From Spongilla lacustris (taxonomy: Eukaryota; Porifera; Demospongiae; Spongillida; Spongillidae), in contig OX442416.1 of NCBI GenBank assembly GCA_949361645.1, positions 18,966,323 to 19,030,322 of the forward strand: a stretch of 64,000 bases of DNA. The letters run 5' to 3'. Below, one piece after another: positions 22,617 through 33,896 of this stretch. The position numbers were made by a program, and so were the translations under genes. The number at the start of each line of letters is the position of its first letter. The stretch's first letter is position 1. The notes beneath the pieces were generated by a model. That model was not told where the DNA came from. It did not search any database and saw only the letters and a list, made by a program, of their open reading frames with translations.

Positions 22617-24190
22617 TATATATATGGGACAGTTTCCGAGAAAATTGCGCTTCGCATATATAAATAAAATGTTATAAAATTGCGTTGCGTTTGAATCACT
22701 ATAACCTCCGAAAGGTTAAAGCAATCGACTTCCTATTTTCAAAACTTTATACCACACCATTTCTCTATGGTACAATACATTTTGGGATCTTGAACTTGCT
22801 CCGTGCCAGTATTGCAACGTTCGATACCCCTCCGGGTTTAGACTCGTAATTACTTTCGATAGAAGTAATCAAATCACTTCAAATTCGGTTTGTAGATAGA
22901 GAGATCCTATACCTATCGATTTGTTCTGTTCGTTAATTTTTATGCCATTCGTTACGGAGATACAGTTAAACAAACTACGTCGATGTTTTCCCGCTTGATT
23001 CGCGCCAATGTTTTAATCCCCGCCTTTCCATACATTGAACGGGACGCAGTTTGCCCAAATCATTGGCGCGAATCGAGCGGGAAAATGTGCATGTAGTTTG
23101 TTCAACTGTATCTCCGTATAACGGATAACATAAAAAATTAACGAACAGAACAAATCGATAGGTATAGGATCTCTCTACCTATAAACTGAATTTGAAGTGA
23201 TTTGATTACTCCTATCGAACGTAATGGCGGGTTTGAACCCAGATGGGTATCGAACGTTGCAATACTGGCACGGAACAAGTTCAAGATCCCAAAATGTATT
23301 TTGTCATGGTGTGGTATGAAGTGTTGAAAATAGGAAGTCGATAGCGTTACCCGTTCGGAAGTTGTAATGATTCAAACGCAAGACAATTTTATTATCTTTT
23401 TTTTATATATGCGAAGCGCAATTTTCTCGGAAACTGTTCCATATATATTATTGAACGGGTAACGCTATCGACTTCCTATTTTCAACACTTTATACTACAC
23501 TATTTATCTATGACAAAAGTACATTTTGGGATCTTGAACTTGTTCCGTGCCAGTATTGCAACGTTCGATACCCATCTGGGTTCAAACCCGCCATTACGTT
23601 CGATAGGAGTAATCAAATCACTTCAAATTCGGTTTATAGGTAGAGAAATCCTATACCTATCGATTTGTTCTGTTCGTTAAGTTTTATGTTATCCGTTACG
23701 GAGATACAGTTGAACAAACTACATGCACATTTTCCCGCTCGATTCGCGCCAATGATTTGGGCAAACTGCGTCCCGTTCAATGTATGGAAAGGCGGGGATT
23801 AAAACATTGGCGCGAATCAAGCGGGAAAACATCGACGTAGTTTGTTTAACTGTATCTCCGTAACGAATGGCATAAAAATTAACGAACAGAACAAATCGAT
23901 AGGTATAGGATCTCTCTATCTACAAACCGAATTTGAAGTGATTTGATTACTTCTATCGAAAGTAATGACGAGTCTAAACCCGGAGGGGTATCGAACGTTG
24001 CAATACTGGCACGGAGCAAGTTCAAGATCCCAAAATGTATTGTACCATAGAGAAATGGTGTGGTATAAAGTTTTGAAAATAGGAAATCGATTGCTTTAAC
24101 CTTTCGGAGATTATAGTGATTCAAACGCAACGCAATTTTATAACATATATGCGAAGCGCAATTTTCTCGGAAACTGTCCCATATATTATG
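22617..24190. mobile_element. giant double foldback element
   Basis: Positions 22,617-23,450 form one palindrome with its centre near 23,036. The ends carry TATATATGGGACAGTTTCCG, and the arms run inward to 'tgattcgcgccaatg'. Positions 23,452-24,190 are the reverse complement of 22,617-23,363, with few mismatches. The whole is therefore an inverted repeat with arms of about 740 bp and a spacer of about 90 bp, each arm being a foldback. I see no coding capacity. A related, more diverged copy is at 38,030-38,640. Confidence 0.85.
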
Positions 24191-24218
24191 CATATTGGGA
24201 CATTTTGTGGGGACACTT

Positions 24219-24350
24219 CCCCCCCCCCCCCCCCCCCCCCCCCCCTTCAGCGTAGATCGATTGTCCGGGTGGACTAGTGCAAGATGTCCGGGGGGACATT
24301 GTGCACTAAAAATGTTCGGGGGGATAAAATTAAGGGGGGACAATGGGACA
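24219..24350. repeat. poly-C tract with GTCCGGGGGGACA repeats
   Basis: A run of 27 C (24,219-24,245) is followed by several copies of a 'tgtccggggggaca'-type motif. The same motif cluster lies in inverted orientation at 49,742-49,862 next to a 28-C run. Confidence 0.75.
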
Positions 24351-24390
24351 CTACATCATCTTGTATTGCTACGAAACTTGCCTAAGCTTT

Positions 24391-26979
24391 AAATAGCAAG
24401 GTTTTGTTAACAAATGGACTACAACATTTCATGCGAAACTACGTGTACTTACCAACTACATGTATATATATCAAATTAAATTCACCTCAGACCACAAAGC
24501 CACGTGTCACTAATTATATTTATAATGGCGTCGACAACTGCAACCTGTTGGCACTTAAACGCTGTAGAAATACTCTGTTGCGGAAATCTGGAGTAGACGG
24601 TATACATGATGAAACCCGAGCTCACAGCGACGTTTTAACGTGTTTATATTAGCAGATGATGAGCTCAGTGGATCTGTTGACATCCAACATTTGGGCTCAA
24701 TATGGATATTATGACGTAAGTCAAGCGCATGTAAGGGGCAGTGGTTGTTCTGAAAGATGAAATGAGGAGAGCTGGAGAGAGCGGGAGGCGAGGCACGTGA
24801 TATATATCACCTATTGTGCGTGCTACACGTATAGGTAGAATTTCTGAGCTTAGCTTAGAACTGCTGATCATTATCCATGAAATGCTTTTGGCAGTTGTCA
24901 GCAACAACATAATTGATTACATCATTTATTTCTTGTTTGTGTTCTATTTCATTTTGGGGAGGCTGTGTGATGTTGTATATGGTGCATGTGTGACTCTGAT
25001 GAGGAATGTGGGTTATACATGTATGGTAGAAGCATATGCAGGTTTTATTTGATGTCATCCTGCTCTCCCACCCTCCAGAGATGAATTTGATGCTGTGTTA
25101 GTGTAGGGCATGGGATCTACCTACAACATTGTGTGAATGCTTTCAGTGTGCACCAAAGTCAGGCTACACAACACGAGTCGATGTCCACTGAGTGATTGTG
25201 TGTGTGGGACTGTTGTGGATATGAGGATGGTAAGTGTTCTGTGTGGGAAGCCATGTGATGTGCATGTGTGACACTCCTGAGGCATCATCATTTGTGCAAT
25301 TGTGTGATATTCTCCCCCAATCCCGCTCATGTATCGAAATGAATTTTACCCTGAGTCAGTGTAGGGCATGGGGTCCACCTACAGCATTGTGTGTTGTGTC
25401 ACGCAAAGATTGTACTGTGAAAATTGCACCACCTGGTACACTTGGTTGCAAAATGTGTACTGGCCTTACCAAACTTTCACTTTCTAGATGTAGGTTTATG
25501 CTATGCACAGGTAATGTTTATGGTACATACAGTGTCGCTAGGTCATCTTAGTGCATAGCAATGTTAATTAAAGTAGTGATGGGATGGTTAAAGGTTTTTG
25601 ACAGTAGTTTAGTTCCAGTTAACTAATGTTGTTGTGCAGTTAAGTTAAACTTTTCCACATTCTTTCAGTTAAGTTACAGTTAACTAACCTGGTTTTTGCA
25701 ACAACCCAGTTAAGTTGACAATTTAGTTAAACAGTCACACAAAATTTAATACATAGTTCAACTGAATTGGATTTTTTGCATTCAAGATTGAGCTCTTTGA
25801 TTTCTTTCTACTTCAAATTGCATAGCTGCTCTAGAAAAAAAAAAGTTCAGAACTGGCTGAAATAATATTATCTCCTACTAGAAAATAAAAGTTCTGCTCA
25901 TACAAAACTCCAGTGGATCACACTCTTTAATCACTGATATGATTTAATTTCTGGGTCAAGTGTATTGGGCCAGGACAAAGTTAATTAGTATTGTACGATT
26001 TTTTATTTATAAAGAAACAAGGGATTATGGAAATTATACATTCTTAAATTCACAGACCTACATATGCGGTACAATAGCTGTGGCATGATCAAAACAATAC
26101 AATACCATGTTCACTGTGTATGCATGAGAACTATTGCATCACTGGAGTGAAGTTGGCACTTACCAGAGGTGGCCCCAGCATTTAGTGAGGGGAGGGGCTG
26201 AACAAGCGAGGGACGTCAAAAGGGGCATGGCATATTGTATTTCATTACCGTTTGACTCTGGCTCTGGATAGCGGCTGCCATTTATTATTACCAGTGTACC
26301 CCACAGTTCTACCTGTGCCCCATGGCCACAATATCTTAGCACATACGTTTTTGCAAGTGGAAGCACCAAACTCCACACTGCACTCTATTATAAGCAATTC
26401 ACAATAATAATAATGTACCATTTGTAATGCCTCACTGTGTATAGTGCATTATAAGCAATAGGGGTGGGGAGGATGTGTGGCTCCCCTGAAATTGTGCTAC
26501 ATCTGTGTGAGAGCTGGCGCGCTTGCATCTCCATTGGCATAGTGACATTATTGACCCCTTGTGTGGTGTGTGGAGCTAGGCTGATAACTCTCAGTTGTGA
26601 ACTGCTGACTGAACATTTTACTTGTCGGGTTATACCTATTTGGAACACCTTGCCTGAACATGTAACCAATCCCAATAGGAGGGGTTGTTAAAGAAAAGTA
26701 AAGTGATTATTCAGCTGGTAGTGTGGAGTCTTCTAGCAGTTTGGGGCTGGTACATGTATTGTATATTTTGGGAGGGGTGGGGGGCTGCAGCCTGGCTGGC
26801 TAACTGCAATAAAGGAAGATAAACAAAATGGCGCTATTAAAACTGGGGAAGTGGATTTCTTTTGTTCTCTTGAGTTGCACGATTCTGCAACATAATAAAT
26901 AAAATAAAAAATGCACGCTACCACTTTTTTGCCAGCCCTATCTCCCACTACCTATCCTTTACTGCCAAGTTTACAAGTG
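24391..26979. other. 2.6 kb without a supported gene
   Basis: Short open frames have no recognisable domains. It contains copies of a dispersed repeat (25,095-25,560) and a stretch rich in 'agttaagtta' and 'gttaacta' (25,575-25,745). That stretch begins TAGTGATGGGATGGTTAA and looks like a hAT-type terminal region, but no partner end was found. Confidence 0.45.
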
Positions 26980-27428
26980 CACAATACCAGTGATGATTCA
27001 GTGCAAGCTCAAGGGGCCAATGGAGCCACTGCAGGCGAACGTCTTCATCACTGCAAGTGAATTTTACAGCCTACCCCTTGTTGTGTGGAGTGTGGAGACC
27101 GATAACTCTCGGGTGGTGACTGCTGATGGAACATGCTTGCAAGCACTTATATTATGTGCTTGCAGCCAGAGGGTTAGTCGGGGGATGCCCCTGGGCTGCT
27201 GACATAACTAGCGGTGGAGTACAGATACTAGCTTATAGAGGGTGAGGCCTGGCCCCAGTGTGTGGGTGCAGTAAAGTCCACTTGCAGTAAAGATGGGACT
27301 GCTGACTGCATTTGCACTGAGTGTGAGGGCTGTCCTCTCCACTGGCATTATTGCTGACTGAATATGCGTTCACCTGCAGTGGCTCCATTGGCCCCTTGAG
27401 CTTCCACTGAATCATCACTGGTATTGTG
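26980..27428. mobile_element. 449-bp TIR element (MITE)
   Basis: The inverted repeats are about 62 bp. The left end begins CACAATACCAGTGATGATTC and the right end is its reverse complement, ending at 27,428. The arms continue through 'ggggccaatggagccactgc'. The family is not assigned, and I see no clear target duplication. Confidence 0.8.
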
Positions 27429-28192
27429 GGAGAGGGAGATATGAGGGGTGGAGATGGAGGGGAGATGGTGTCAAAACAGAACCCTTGTCAAACACACCCA
27501 CAACACTTCTCACCTCTGGAACCTGTTTTTCTTTTTTTTTTTTTTTTTAACCACTACTGTAGTTATGTCCATACTTGGTTAATATTTTTAAATTGGTTAT
27601 ATGTCCTCTTGTCTGGAGATCAAATGCTGTTTAATTATTAAATTGTTTGGCATGTGTTGGTGCGATTGCACAGCTTCAAGAAGGGTGCATCCTTACATAA
27701 TGGCGTTAGTCTTTTGATGGGAAATTTCATGAGAAATGCTTTGCTAACAGTTTAAAGATCAATTAAAAATTTAGGCTTTCGGTAGGTCTAACACGGTTTA
27801 TGAAGACATCATATTTTATATCATATTTCCTTCCCAGAAAAACACGGCTGTTCGTTTAAACGAAACATAGTAAATACAGTAATTTCTAATTCCAGGAAGG
27901 CAGGAAAGGTATCAAAGTACTGAAATGTAGCCATGTCTGATAGTGTTTCAATCTCTGTGGTATCATATTTGCAACATGCACTTAGCATTTAAAAGCAATA
28001 GTGGAGTAAAAAGTGGGGAAATGAGGGTTGAATGATAAGGAAAAACAAAATAGTACTATATTTAGCTAATGCATGAACAATATAATATGTTGTACAATTT
28101 GTGCTAGCTAAACTTTCTATTATTCAACCTGCTTTTCACACCACTATTGCCGTCAAAAATTTTCTACTACCAACTTACTCATTAAGAATGTT
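27429..28192. other. no recognised feature
   Basis: This is AT-rich sequence with a T-run near 27,530-27,550. No coding, splice or repeat signal was recognised. Confidence 0.5.
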
Positions 28193-28198
28193 TTTATT
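28193..28198 (-). terminator. candidate poly(A) signal of ankyrin gene B
   Basis: AATAAA on the minus strand lies about 257 bp beyond the stop codon of the proposed last exon. It is the first such hexamer downstream. Confidence 0.4.
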
Positions 28199-28454
28199 TA
28201 CATGTCTAATTACTGACCATTCTCAACAAAGTTGTACCTTAATTGCTCATGCACACAGAACATTAGGTCAATTGATATGAGGGCTGGAAGAGAAGGCGTA
28301 TGTCCTTTGTTGAACTACAAGACTGCTGAATAGTTGGGCTGGAGGTGTTGAAAGATGTGATGTACATGTGCTTAAAGTGGACCTGAATGTACAGTTGGTG
28401 ATATCAAAAGTAATAAATTGATCACTGCAAAAATGGGAACTAACATTAAAACCA

Positions 28455-28574
28455 CTAATTCATCATAATTGTCTTAAATGCAGTATCCACATCAATACCA
28501 GGAGTGGAAAGGAGATGTTCCACACAAGTAGTATGACCTCTCGATGCAGCAAGGTATAATGGAGTATAACCATT
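28455..28574 (-). CDS. last exon of ankyrin gene B (39 aa plus stop)
   Basis: The exon reads NGYTPLYLAASRGHTTCVE and LLSTPGIDVD, then departs from the repeat into TAFKTIMMN and a TAG stop. No GTGAGT donor is present where all other repeat exons have one. This is why I call it the terminal exon. The acceptor is CTCCAG. Confidence 0.65.
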   Translation of the reverse strand, partial: NGYTPLYLAASRGHTTCVEHLLSTPGIDVDTAFKTIMMN

Positions 28575-29083
28575 CTGGAGTGGGTACAATAGTTCAGTCA
28601 ACATGGTGGGTACAATGTACACAATGACATCGTCAACATGGTCCCTTCAAACATGGAGCCTAAGATGGAAATACACACAGACATATAACATATTTCTTGT
28701 AATCCTTAATAAAGGGGAGGAGGATTTTAACATGTACATCACAGCCAGATAAACTGTTTGACAGGACATTTGATCTAATTGATCAAACATGAAAATGATT
28801 ACCAATGGTGGGGCCATTTCCCACTTGAACAGCATGCCCCCCCCCCCCCCCCCCCCTTCTATCACATGCCACAGACAACAAGTGATCTGTAAAAACACAA
28901 GTGAGTTGTTCTGTTGGGTTGTTTGCTGCTACAGAAGGAGAATGACATGTGACAGATGGCATCACCATGGAGCAATGTGAGGCCATTTTTGGACATGCAC
29001 ACTGTGTAGTGTGTATGCATTTGGTTTGCAATGGATGATCTGCAGAGTGAAGAGTGAGCTTGGTGGTTAGTGGACCAACCCAC
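28575..29083. other. intron with poly-C tract
   Basis: I see no coding. A 20-C run (28,837-28,856) sits in a block resembling 4,201-4,420: both share 'cttgaacagcatgc' before the C run and 'gaatgacatgtgacagatgg' after it. Confidence 0.65.
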
Positions 29084-29140
29084 CTTATTCTTAATGTTCA
29101 AATTGATTCCACAAGTGGACATGAGATGTTTCACACAACA
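29084..29140 (-). pseudogene. truncated ankyrin-repeat exon
   Basis: Only the 3' half of a repeat exon remains (CVKHLMSTCGINLNIKNK), followed by a GTGGGT donor. The 5' half and acceptor are replaced by intronic 'catgtagtacatg' sequence. Confidence 0.7.
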
Positions 29141-29207
29141 TGTAGTACATGCAGTCTGCTACAGTTCCCATAACAGTGCGTATCTTAGTTTAATCGAAGC
29201 AACTCAC

Positions 29208-29309
29208 CCTATCCTTAATGTTCACATCAATACCAGGAGTGGAAAGTAGATTTTCCACACAAGGAGTATGACCTCCCTTTGCAGCATAGTGCAATGGAGT
29301 ATAACTCTC
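29208..29309 (-). CDS. ankyrin-repeat exon B10 (34 aa)
   Basis: The exon reads ESYTPLHYAAKGGHTPCVE and LLSTPGIDVNIKDR, is open and phase 0, with donor GTGAGT. Confidence 0.75.
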
Positions 29310-29552
29310 CTGGAGTGGGTAAAGTAGTTCAGTCAACATGGCCTTTCATATACAACATCACGAGGGTGTACACATTTACATGCATGATACAAACATTGCA
29401 GGGGAGGAGATACCAAGGGACACACTGGTCTTTGTGTGTAGGCTTAGAAGCAGCTGCTCTATGGTCTTGTTTTTTACATCACCATCCATATACATGTACA
29501 GGATAAATTTCAGCACCATACAATTACATGATCATTCAGTAGACCAACTCAC

Positions 29553-29654
29553 CCCATTCATAATGTTCACATCAATACCAGGAGTGGAAAGGATACGCTC
29601 CACACAAGTAGTATGACCTCCCATTGCAGCATAGTGTAATAGAGTACAACTATG
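29553..29654 (-). CDS. ankyrin-repeat exon B9 (34 aa)
   Basis: The exon reads HSCTLLHYAAMGGHTTCVE and ILSTPGIDVNIMNG, is open and phase 0, with donor GTGAGT. Confidence 0.75.
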
Positions 29655-29773
29655 CTGGAGTGGGAACAATACAACATGGTGGGTACAATGTACACATGTA
29701 CATGTAGTACATGGACTGCTACAGTTCCTATAGCAGTGCATATCTTATTTTAATATTCAGTGAAGCAATTCAC

Positions 29774-29875
29774 CTTATCCATAATGTTCACATCAATACC
29801 AGCAGTGGAAAGGAGACGTTCCACACAAGCAGCATTACCTCGCACCACAGCAAGACATAATGGAGTATACCCCAT
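29774..29875 (-). CDS. ankyrin-repeat exon B8 (34 aa)
   Basis: The exon reads MGYTPLCLAVVRGNAACVE and LLSTAGIDVNIMDK, is open, with acceptor CTACAG and donor GTGAAT, which is weaker than the usual GTGAGT. Confidence 0.7.
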
Positions 29876-30203
29876 CTGTAGTAGGTACATTGTACAACAG
29901 TTCAGTCAACATGGTGGGTACAATTTACACATGTACATGTAGTACATGGTCATCAACATGGCCTTTCATATACAACATCACGTGTATGTACACATTTACA
30001 TGCATGATACACACATTAATTGCTGGTGGGGTTGAAGGGGAAGAGATACCAAGGGACACACTGGTCTTTGTGTGTAGGCTTAGAAGCAGCTGCTCTATGG
30101 TCTTGTTTTTTACATCACCATCCATATACAGGATAGTGTTCAGCACCATACATATCATTATTACTTGATAGAGCAAGCAGTATAACCTCCCATGGCAACT
30201 CAC

Positions 30204-30305
30204 CACATTCTTAATGTTCACACGAATACCAGGATTAGAAAGGAGACGTTCCACACAGGTAGTATGACCTCCCTTTGCAGCAAGGTGTAATAGAGTATGA
30301 CCACC
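30204..30305 (-). CDS. ankyrin-repeat exon B7 (34 aa)
   Basis: The exon reads GGHTLLHLAAKGGHTTCVE and LLSNPGIRVNIKNV, is open and phase 0, with acceptor CATGCCAG. A short fragment of another repeat exon ('agcagtataacctcccatgg') lies just below it at about 30,176-30,196. Confidence 0.75.
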
Positions 30306-30541
30306 CTGGCATGGGTACAAACATGGTGGGTACAATGGTCACATGTACATGTAGTACATGGTCATCAACATGGTCCCTTTAAAAATGTAGCACTGTGTGA
30401 TATGTGCATTTGCATGAGTGGGTAAAATAGTTCAGACAACATGGTGGATATAATGTACATATGTACATGTAGTTATATGTGGACTGCTACAGTCCCTATA
30501 ACAGTGCATATCTTATTTTAATATTCAGTGGACCAGCTCAC

Positions 30542-30643
30542 CATAATCTTAATGTTCACATCAATACTAGGAATGGAAATGAGATGTTCCACACAAGCAA
30601 TATCATTTCTGGCCATAGCAATATGTAATGGAGTATTACCATC
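30542..30643 (-). CDS. ankyrin-repeat exon B6 (34 aa)
   Basis: The exon reads DGNTPLHIAMARNDIACVE and LISIPSIDVNIKIM, is open and phase 0, with acceptor CATGCAG and donor GTGAGC. The first helix has drifted (IAM..ND). Confidence 0.7.
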
Positions 30644-30939
30644 CTGCATGGAGTGGGTACAAAAGTTCAGTCAACATGGTGGGTACAATGCACATGTACA
30701 TGTAGTACATTGCTGATGGGGTTGAAGGGGAGGAGATACCAAGGGACACACTGGTCTTTATGTGTAGGCTTAGAAGAGCTCCTCTATGGTATTTTTACAT
30801 TGCCATCCATACAGGATAGTGTTAAGCACCATACATACATAATTATTACATTACTTGATCATTAAATAGTGGGCTGCTATGTCAGTTCCTAAAACACAGT
30901 GCATAATCTATTTTGAAAATATTCAGTGGACCAACTTAC

Positions 30940-31041
30940 CATATTCTTAATCGTCACATCAATACCACTATTGGAAAGGAGATGTTCCACAATAGTAGTA
31001 TGACCTCTCTTTGCAGCGAGATGTAATGGAGTATCACCTGT
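30940..31041 (-). CDS. ankyrin-repeat exon B5 (34 aa)
   Basis: The exon reads TGDTPLHLAAKRGHTTIVE and LLSNSGIDVTIKNM, is open and phase 0, with donor GTAAGT. Confidence 0.75.
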
Positions 31042-31142
31042 CTGGAGTGGGTACAAATTAATAGTTCAGTCAACATGGTGAGTACAATGTAGTCACTTAC
31101 ATAACAGGATAGATTAATTGATCATTAAATAGACCAACTCAC

Positions 31143-31244
31143 CCTAGACTTAATGTTCACATCAATACCAGGAGTGGAAAGGAGATGTTCCACACAAGCA
31201 GTATAACCTCCCATGGCAGCATGGTGTAATGCAGTATAACCATC
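31143..31244 (-). CDS. ankyrin-repeat exon B4 (34 aa)
   Basis: The exon reads DGYTALHHAAMGGYTACVE and LLSTPGIDVNIKSR, is open and phase 0, with donor GTGAGT. It is only 101 bp from exon B5. Confidence 0.75.
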
Positions 31245-31284
31245 CTGAAGTGGGTACAATAGTTTTAAGTCAACATTGTGGTTA

Positions 31285-32715
31285 CAATGCTTGTCACAAG
31301 TGAGTAGAAAACCAGTTTTTCTAAAATATCTCCACAATAGAACACGCTATATTGGTGCAAGTTACATTTTTAGAATCAGTATGTATTTCTGCATCACATC
31401 ATATGACAACAACATTACTTGTTTGTGCTTTTAGAAGACAATAAACAACCTAGTCTCTAAGTGTCTGTTTTTCTGTCTGGAGGCCAAACCAATTACAGTT
31501 TACTGAATTAAGGTCTCATTAATTTTTTTACAAATACACCACCCAGGTGTCCATCTCTGATAGCAATTTGAGGGATACGCCGCTGGAGATTGGTTACTGA
31601 TCATTGTATTTTGGAGGCCTGTGGGGCTCAGGGCTAAACGGCTGCAAATTAGGAATCATATTGCAAAATGTTTTTAACGCCATGTTTATTTTACTATTTA
31701 TATGCTGTCATTATAAAACATTCGCCAAAGTTGTTTTACGTTTTATCATTATCTTGATTATTACTTTATTAGAGTACGTACGTCACTACCACTTGAAACA
31801 ATGTACGCCGAGCAATCAGCTGCGCGCATGATACATGTACATGTACGCATACGTATCCCTAAACTGTTTGTGCTTCAAAAACACGTCTATGTGACTTTTA
31901 CTTGCCGTTCGATACTTTAATTATTAGCCTGCATGGCCCCAGAACGGTATGCGTTTTCATAGTCTTGACAAGCTATGAGTACTGATATACAGTATCTTCA
32001 CTGCACATGTCTAAGCCTGTTTCACCCGCTTTAGAGGAGTAACAAAGCCTGATATAGCTCTTTTTGCTGGTGCACAGCGCGCAATGATGGTCCGTTGACT
32101 GAAACCACACGTCTCTTACGTATACGCTTTCTAACCTTGGTACTTTCAGACAGGCCTGTGAGGTTATGAAAAGAACCACTACCAGACGTAGATGGACCCA
32201 AGTCAGGAGTACAAACACACCCGCTACTGCAGCAACCGTTCGACATGACCATGACTTTTTTGACGTCAGAGTGGACGAGAGTTGCAATGCGTATACGGAA
32301 AATCAGAATCAAGGTACGATAAGAACTTTAGTATCGATTTAATTACCGATAGCGAAGGAATCGAAGCATACAAATTAGCATATAAAAACTGAAGGCATTT
32401 CTCAATATGACTTATAAAAATTGGAGCTTAAGTCGAATTTTTGCAGCCGTATAACAGGCCTCCAAAATACCATCACCAGTAACCGATCTCAATAATATCC
32501 CTGTGGGCGTGTCCCTCAAATTTAACTGTAATTGGTTTGGCCTCCAGACAGAAAAACAGACACTTAGAGACGAAGTTGCATGTTTATTGTGAATGTCTTC
32601 TAAAAACACAAACAAGTCACGTGATAATGTTGTTGTCATATATGACGTGCGCAGGAATACATACGGATTCTTTTGCATAGCATGTTCTATTGGGGACATT
32701 TTGTGACAAGCACTG
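31285..32715. mobile_element. unassigned 1.4-kb DNA element with long TIRs
   Basis: The left end begins CAATGCTTGTCACAA and the right end, inverted, CAGTGCTTGTCACAA. The arms extend about 350 bp with gaps: 'gtatgtatt', then 'tgacaacaacatta', 'aagtgtctgtttttctgtct' and 'tattttggaggcctgt' appear in inverted order at 31,380-31,625 and 32,455-32,665. The middle holds an unrecognised open frame. I see no convincing target duplication. It lies in an intron of ankyrin gene B. Confidence 0.7.
32031..32246 (-). CDS. unrecognised small ORF inside the TIR element
   Basis: From its third methionine it reads MSNGCCSSGCVCTPDLG, then a Ser/Gly-rich segment, a basic cluster (VRKRIRKRR) and an end in YQALLLL, 71 aa in all. 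The Cys pairs and basic patch would suit a DNA-binding N-terminus, but I know no family. A second frame overlaps at 31,973-32,287. It may be the relic of a transposase exon or not coding at all. Confidence 0.25.
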   Translation of the reverse strand: MSNGCCSSGCVCTPDLGPSTSGSGSFHNLTGLSESTKVRKRIRKRRVVSVNGPSLRAVHQQKELYQALLLL

Positions 32716-32976
32716 TAGTATATGCATGGTCATCAACATGGCCTTTGATATACAACATCACAAGGGTGTACACATTTACATGCATGATACAAACATTGCT
32801 GATGGGGTTGAAGGGGAGGAGATACCAAGGGACACACTGGTCTTTGTGTGTAGGCTTAGAAGCAGCTGATCTATGGTCTTGTTTTTTACATCACCACATA
32901 TCATTATTCTAAATATTCCTATATATATCACACTGTGCATATCGTATTTTAATATTCAGTGCATAGATCAACTCAC

Positions 32977-33081
32977 CCGATTCTTAATGTTCACCTTGAT
33001 ACCACAAGTGGAAATGAGATGTTTCACAATAGTTGAATGACCTTCCTTTGCAGCAAAGTGTAATGGAGTATAACCACCCAA
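32977..33081 (-). CDS. ankyrin-repeat exon B3 (35 aa)
   Basis: The exon reads LGGYTPLHFAAKEGHSTIVK and LISTCGIKVNIKNR, is open and phase 0, with donor GTGAGT. Confidence 0.75.
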
Positions 33082-33213
33082 CTGGAGTAGGTACAATAGT
33101 TTCAGTCAACATGGTGGGTACAATGTACACATGTACATGTAGTACATGATCATCAACATGGCCTTTCATATACAACATCACGAGGGTGTACACATTTACA
33201 TGCATGATACAAA

Positions 33214-33310
33214 CTACTCTCATACCCAGACCCAAATTTTCACAGCTGCGAGTGGATTACATCGTAATCCATCTGCAGCTGTGAAAATATGGGTCTGGGT
33301 ACAAGACTAG
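33214..33310. mobile_element. 97-bp hairpin MITE with target duplication
   Basis: The element is almost entirely an inverted repeat. The arms run from CTACTCTCATACCCAG inward to 'ttttcacagctgc' and 'tggattac' around a 3-bp loop. The direct repeat 'atacaaa' flanks it at 33,207-33,213 and 33,311-33,317, and the uninterrupted site can be seen in sister introns ('gatacaaacattgctgatgg'). The 7-8 bp duplication suggests a hAT-driven MITE. Confidence 0.85.
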
Positions 33311-33489
33311 ATACAAACATTGCTGATGGGGTTGAAGGGGAGGAGATACCAAGGGACATGCTGGTCTTTATGTGTAGGCTTAGAAGCAGCTGCTCTATGG
33401 TCTTGTTTTTTACATCACCATCCATATACAGGATAGTGTTCAGCACCATACATATCATTATTACTTGATCATTAAATAGACCAGCTCAC

Positions 33490-33591
33490 CTTATTCTGAA
33501 TGTTCACATCAATACCAGGAGTGGAAAGGAGATGTTCCATAACAGTAGTATGACCTCTCCTTGCAGCATAGTGTAATGGAGTATCACCATA
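33490..33591 (-). CDS. ankyrin-repeat exon B2 (34 aa)
   Basis: The exon reads YGDTPLHYAARRGHTTVME and LLSTPGIDVNIQNK, is open and phase 0, with acceptor TACCCAG and donor GTGAGC. It is the first full repeat after the start exon. Confidence 0.75.
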
Positions 33592-33752
33592 CTGGGTATA
33601 ATAGTTTTGTCAACATGGAGAGTACAATGTACAGATGCATGTCAATATGGCCCCTCAAACATAAACCTGTAATTGAAGTACACACATAAATATATTGTAA
33701 TCACTAATCAAGGGAAGGGGGGAAAGAGTTTAATAAAAATAATAATAATAAT

Positions 33753-33896
33753 TTTGCCTCTCGCCTAGCCACCAGGGGAAATTGCTCCAAGTCCCAAGCT
33801 ACCTGTCTATTGTATGGCAGGCTTAGCCTGACTTTGATACGAGCCAACGCACAGGCACTCCTGTCTCGAGCAGGATCATCTATGGAAGATCCATAG
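33753..33896 (+). pseudogene. inverted 3' fragment of the RLE retroelement
   Basis: Forty-seven codons plus a TAG read LASRLATRGNCSKSQATCLL and YGRLSLTLIRANAQALLSR. They closely match the C-terminus of the minus-strand protein at 34,083-35,405 (LAARLAIRSNCCKSQAT; YGRLNLVLVRANARALLSR). It is preceded by an AAT/ATT tract and faces the other copy tail to tail. Confidence 0.8.

Noticed and set aside
30020..30130. Intronic open stretch KTIEQLLLSLHTKTSVSLG repeated before many ankyrin exons, as a possible extra exon type
   Set aside because: Several copies (about 1,925-2,010, 4,905-4,960, 30,725-30,815) carry indels that break the frame, so it is intron sequence copied together with the exons.
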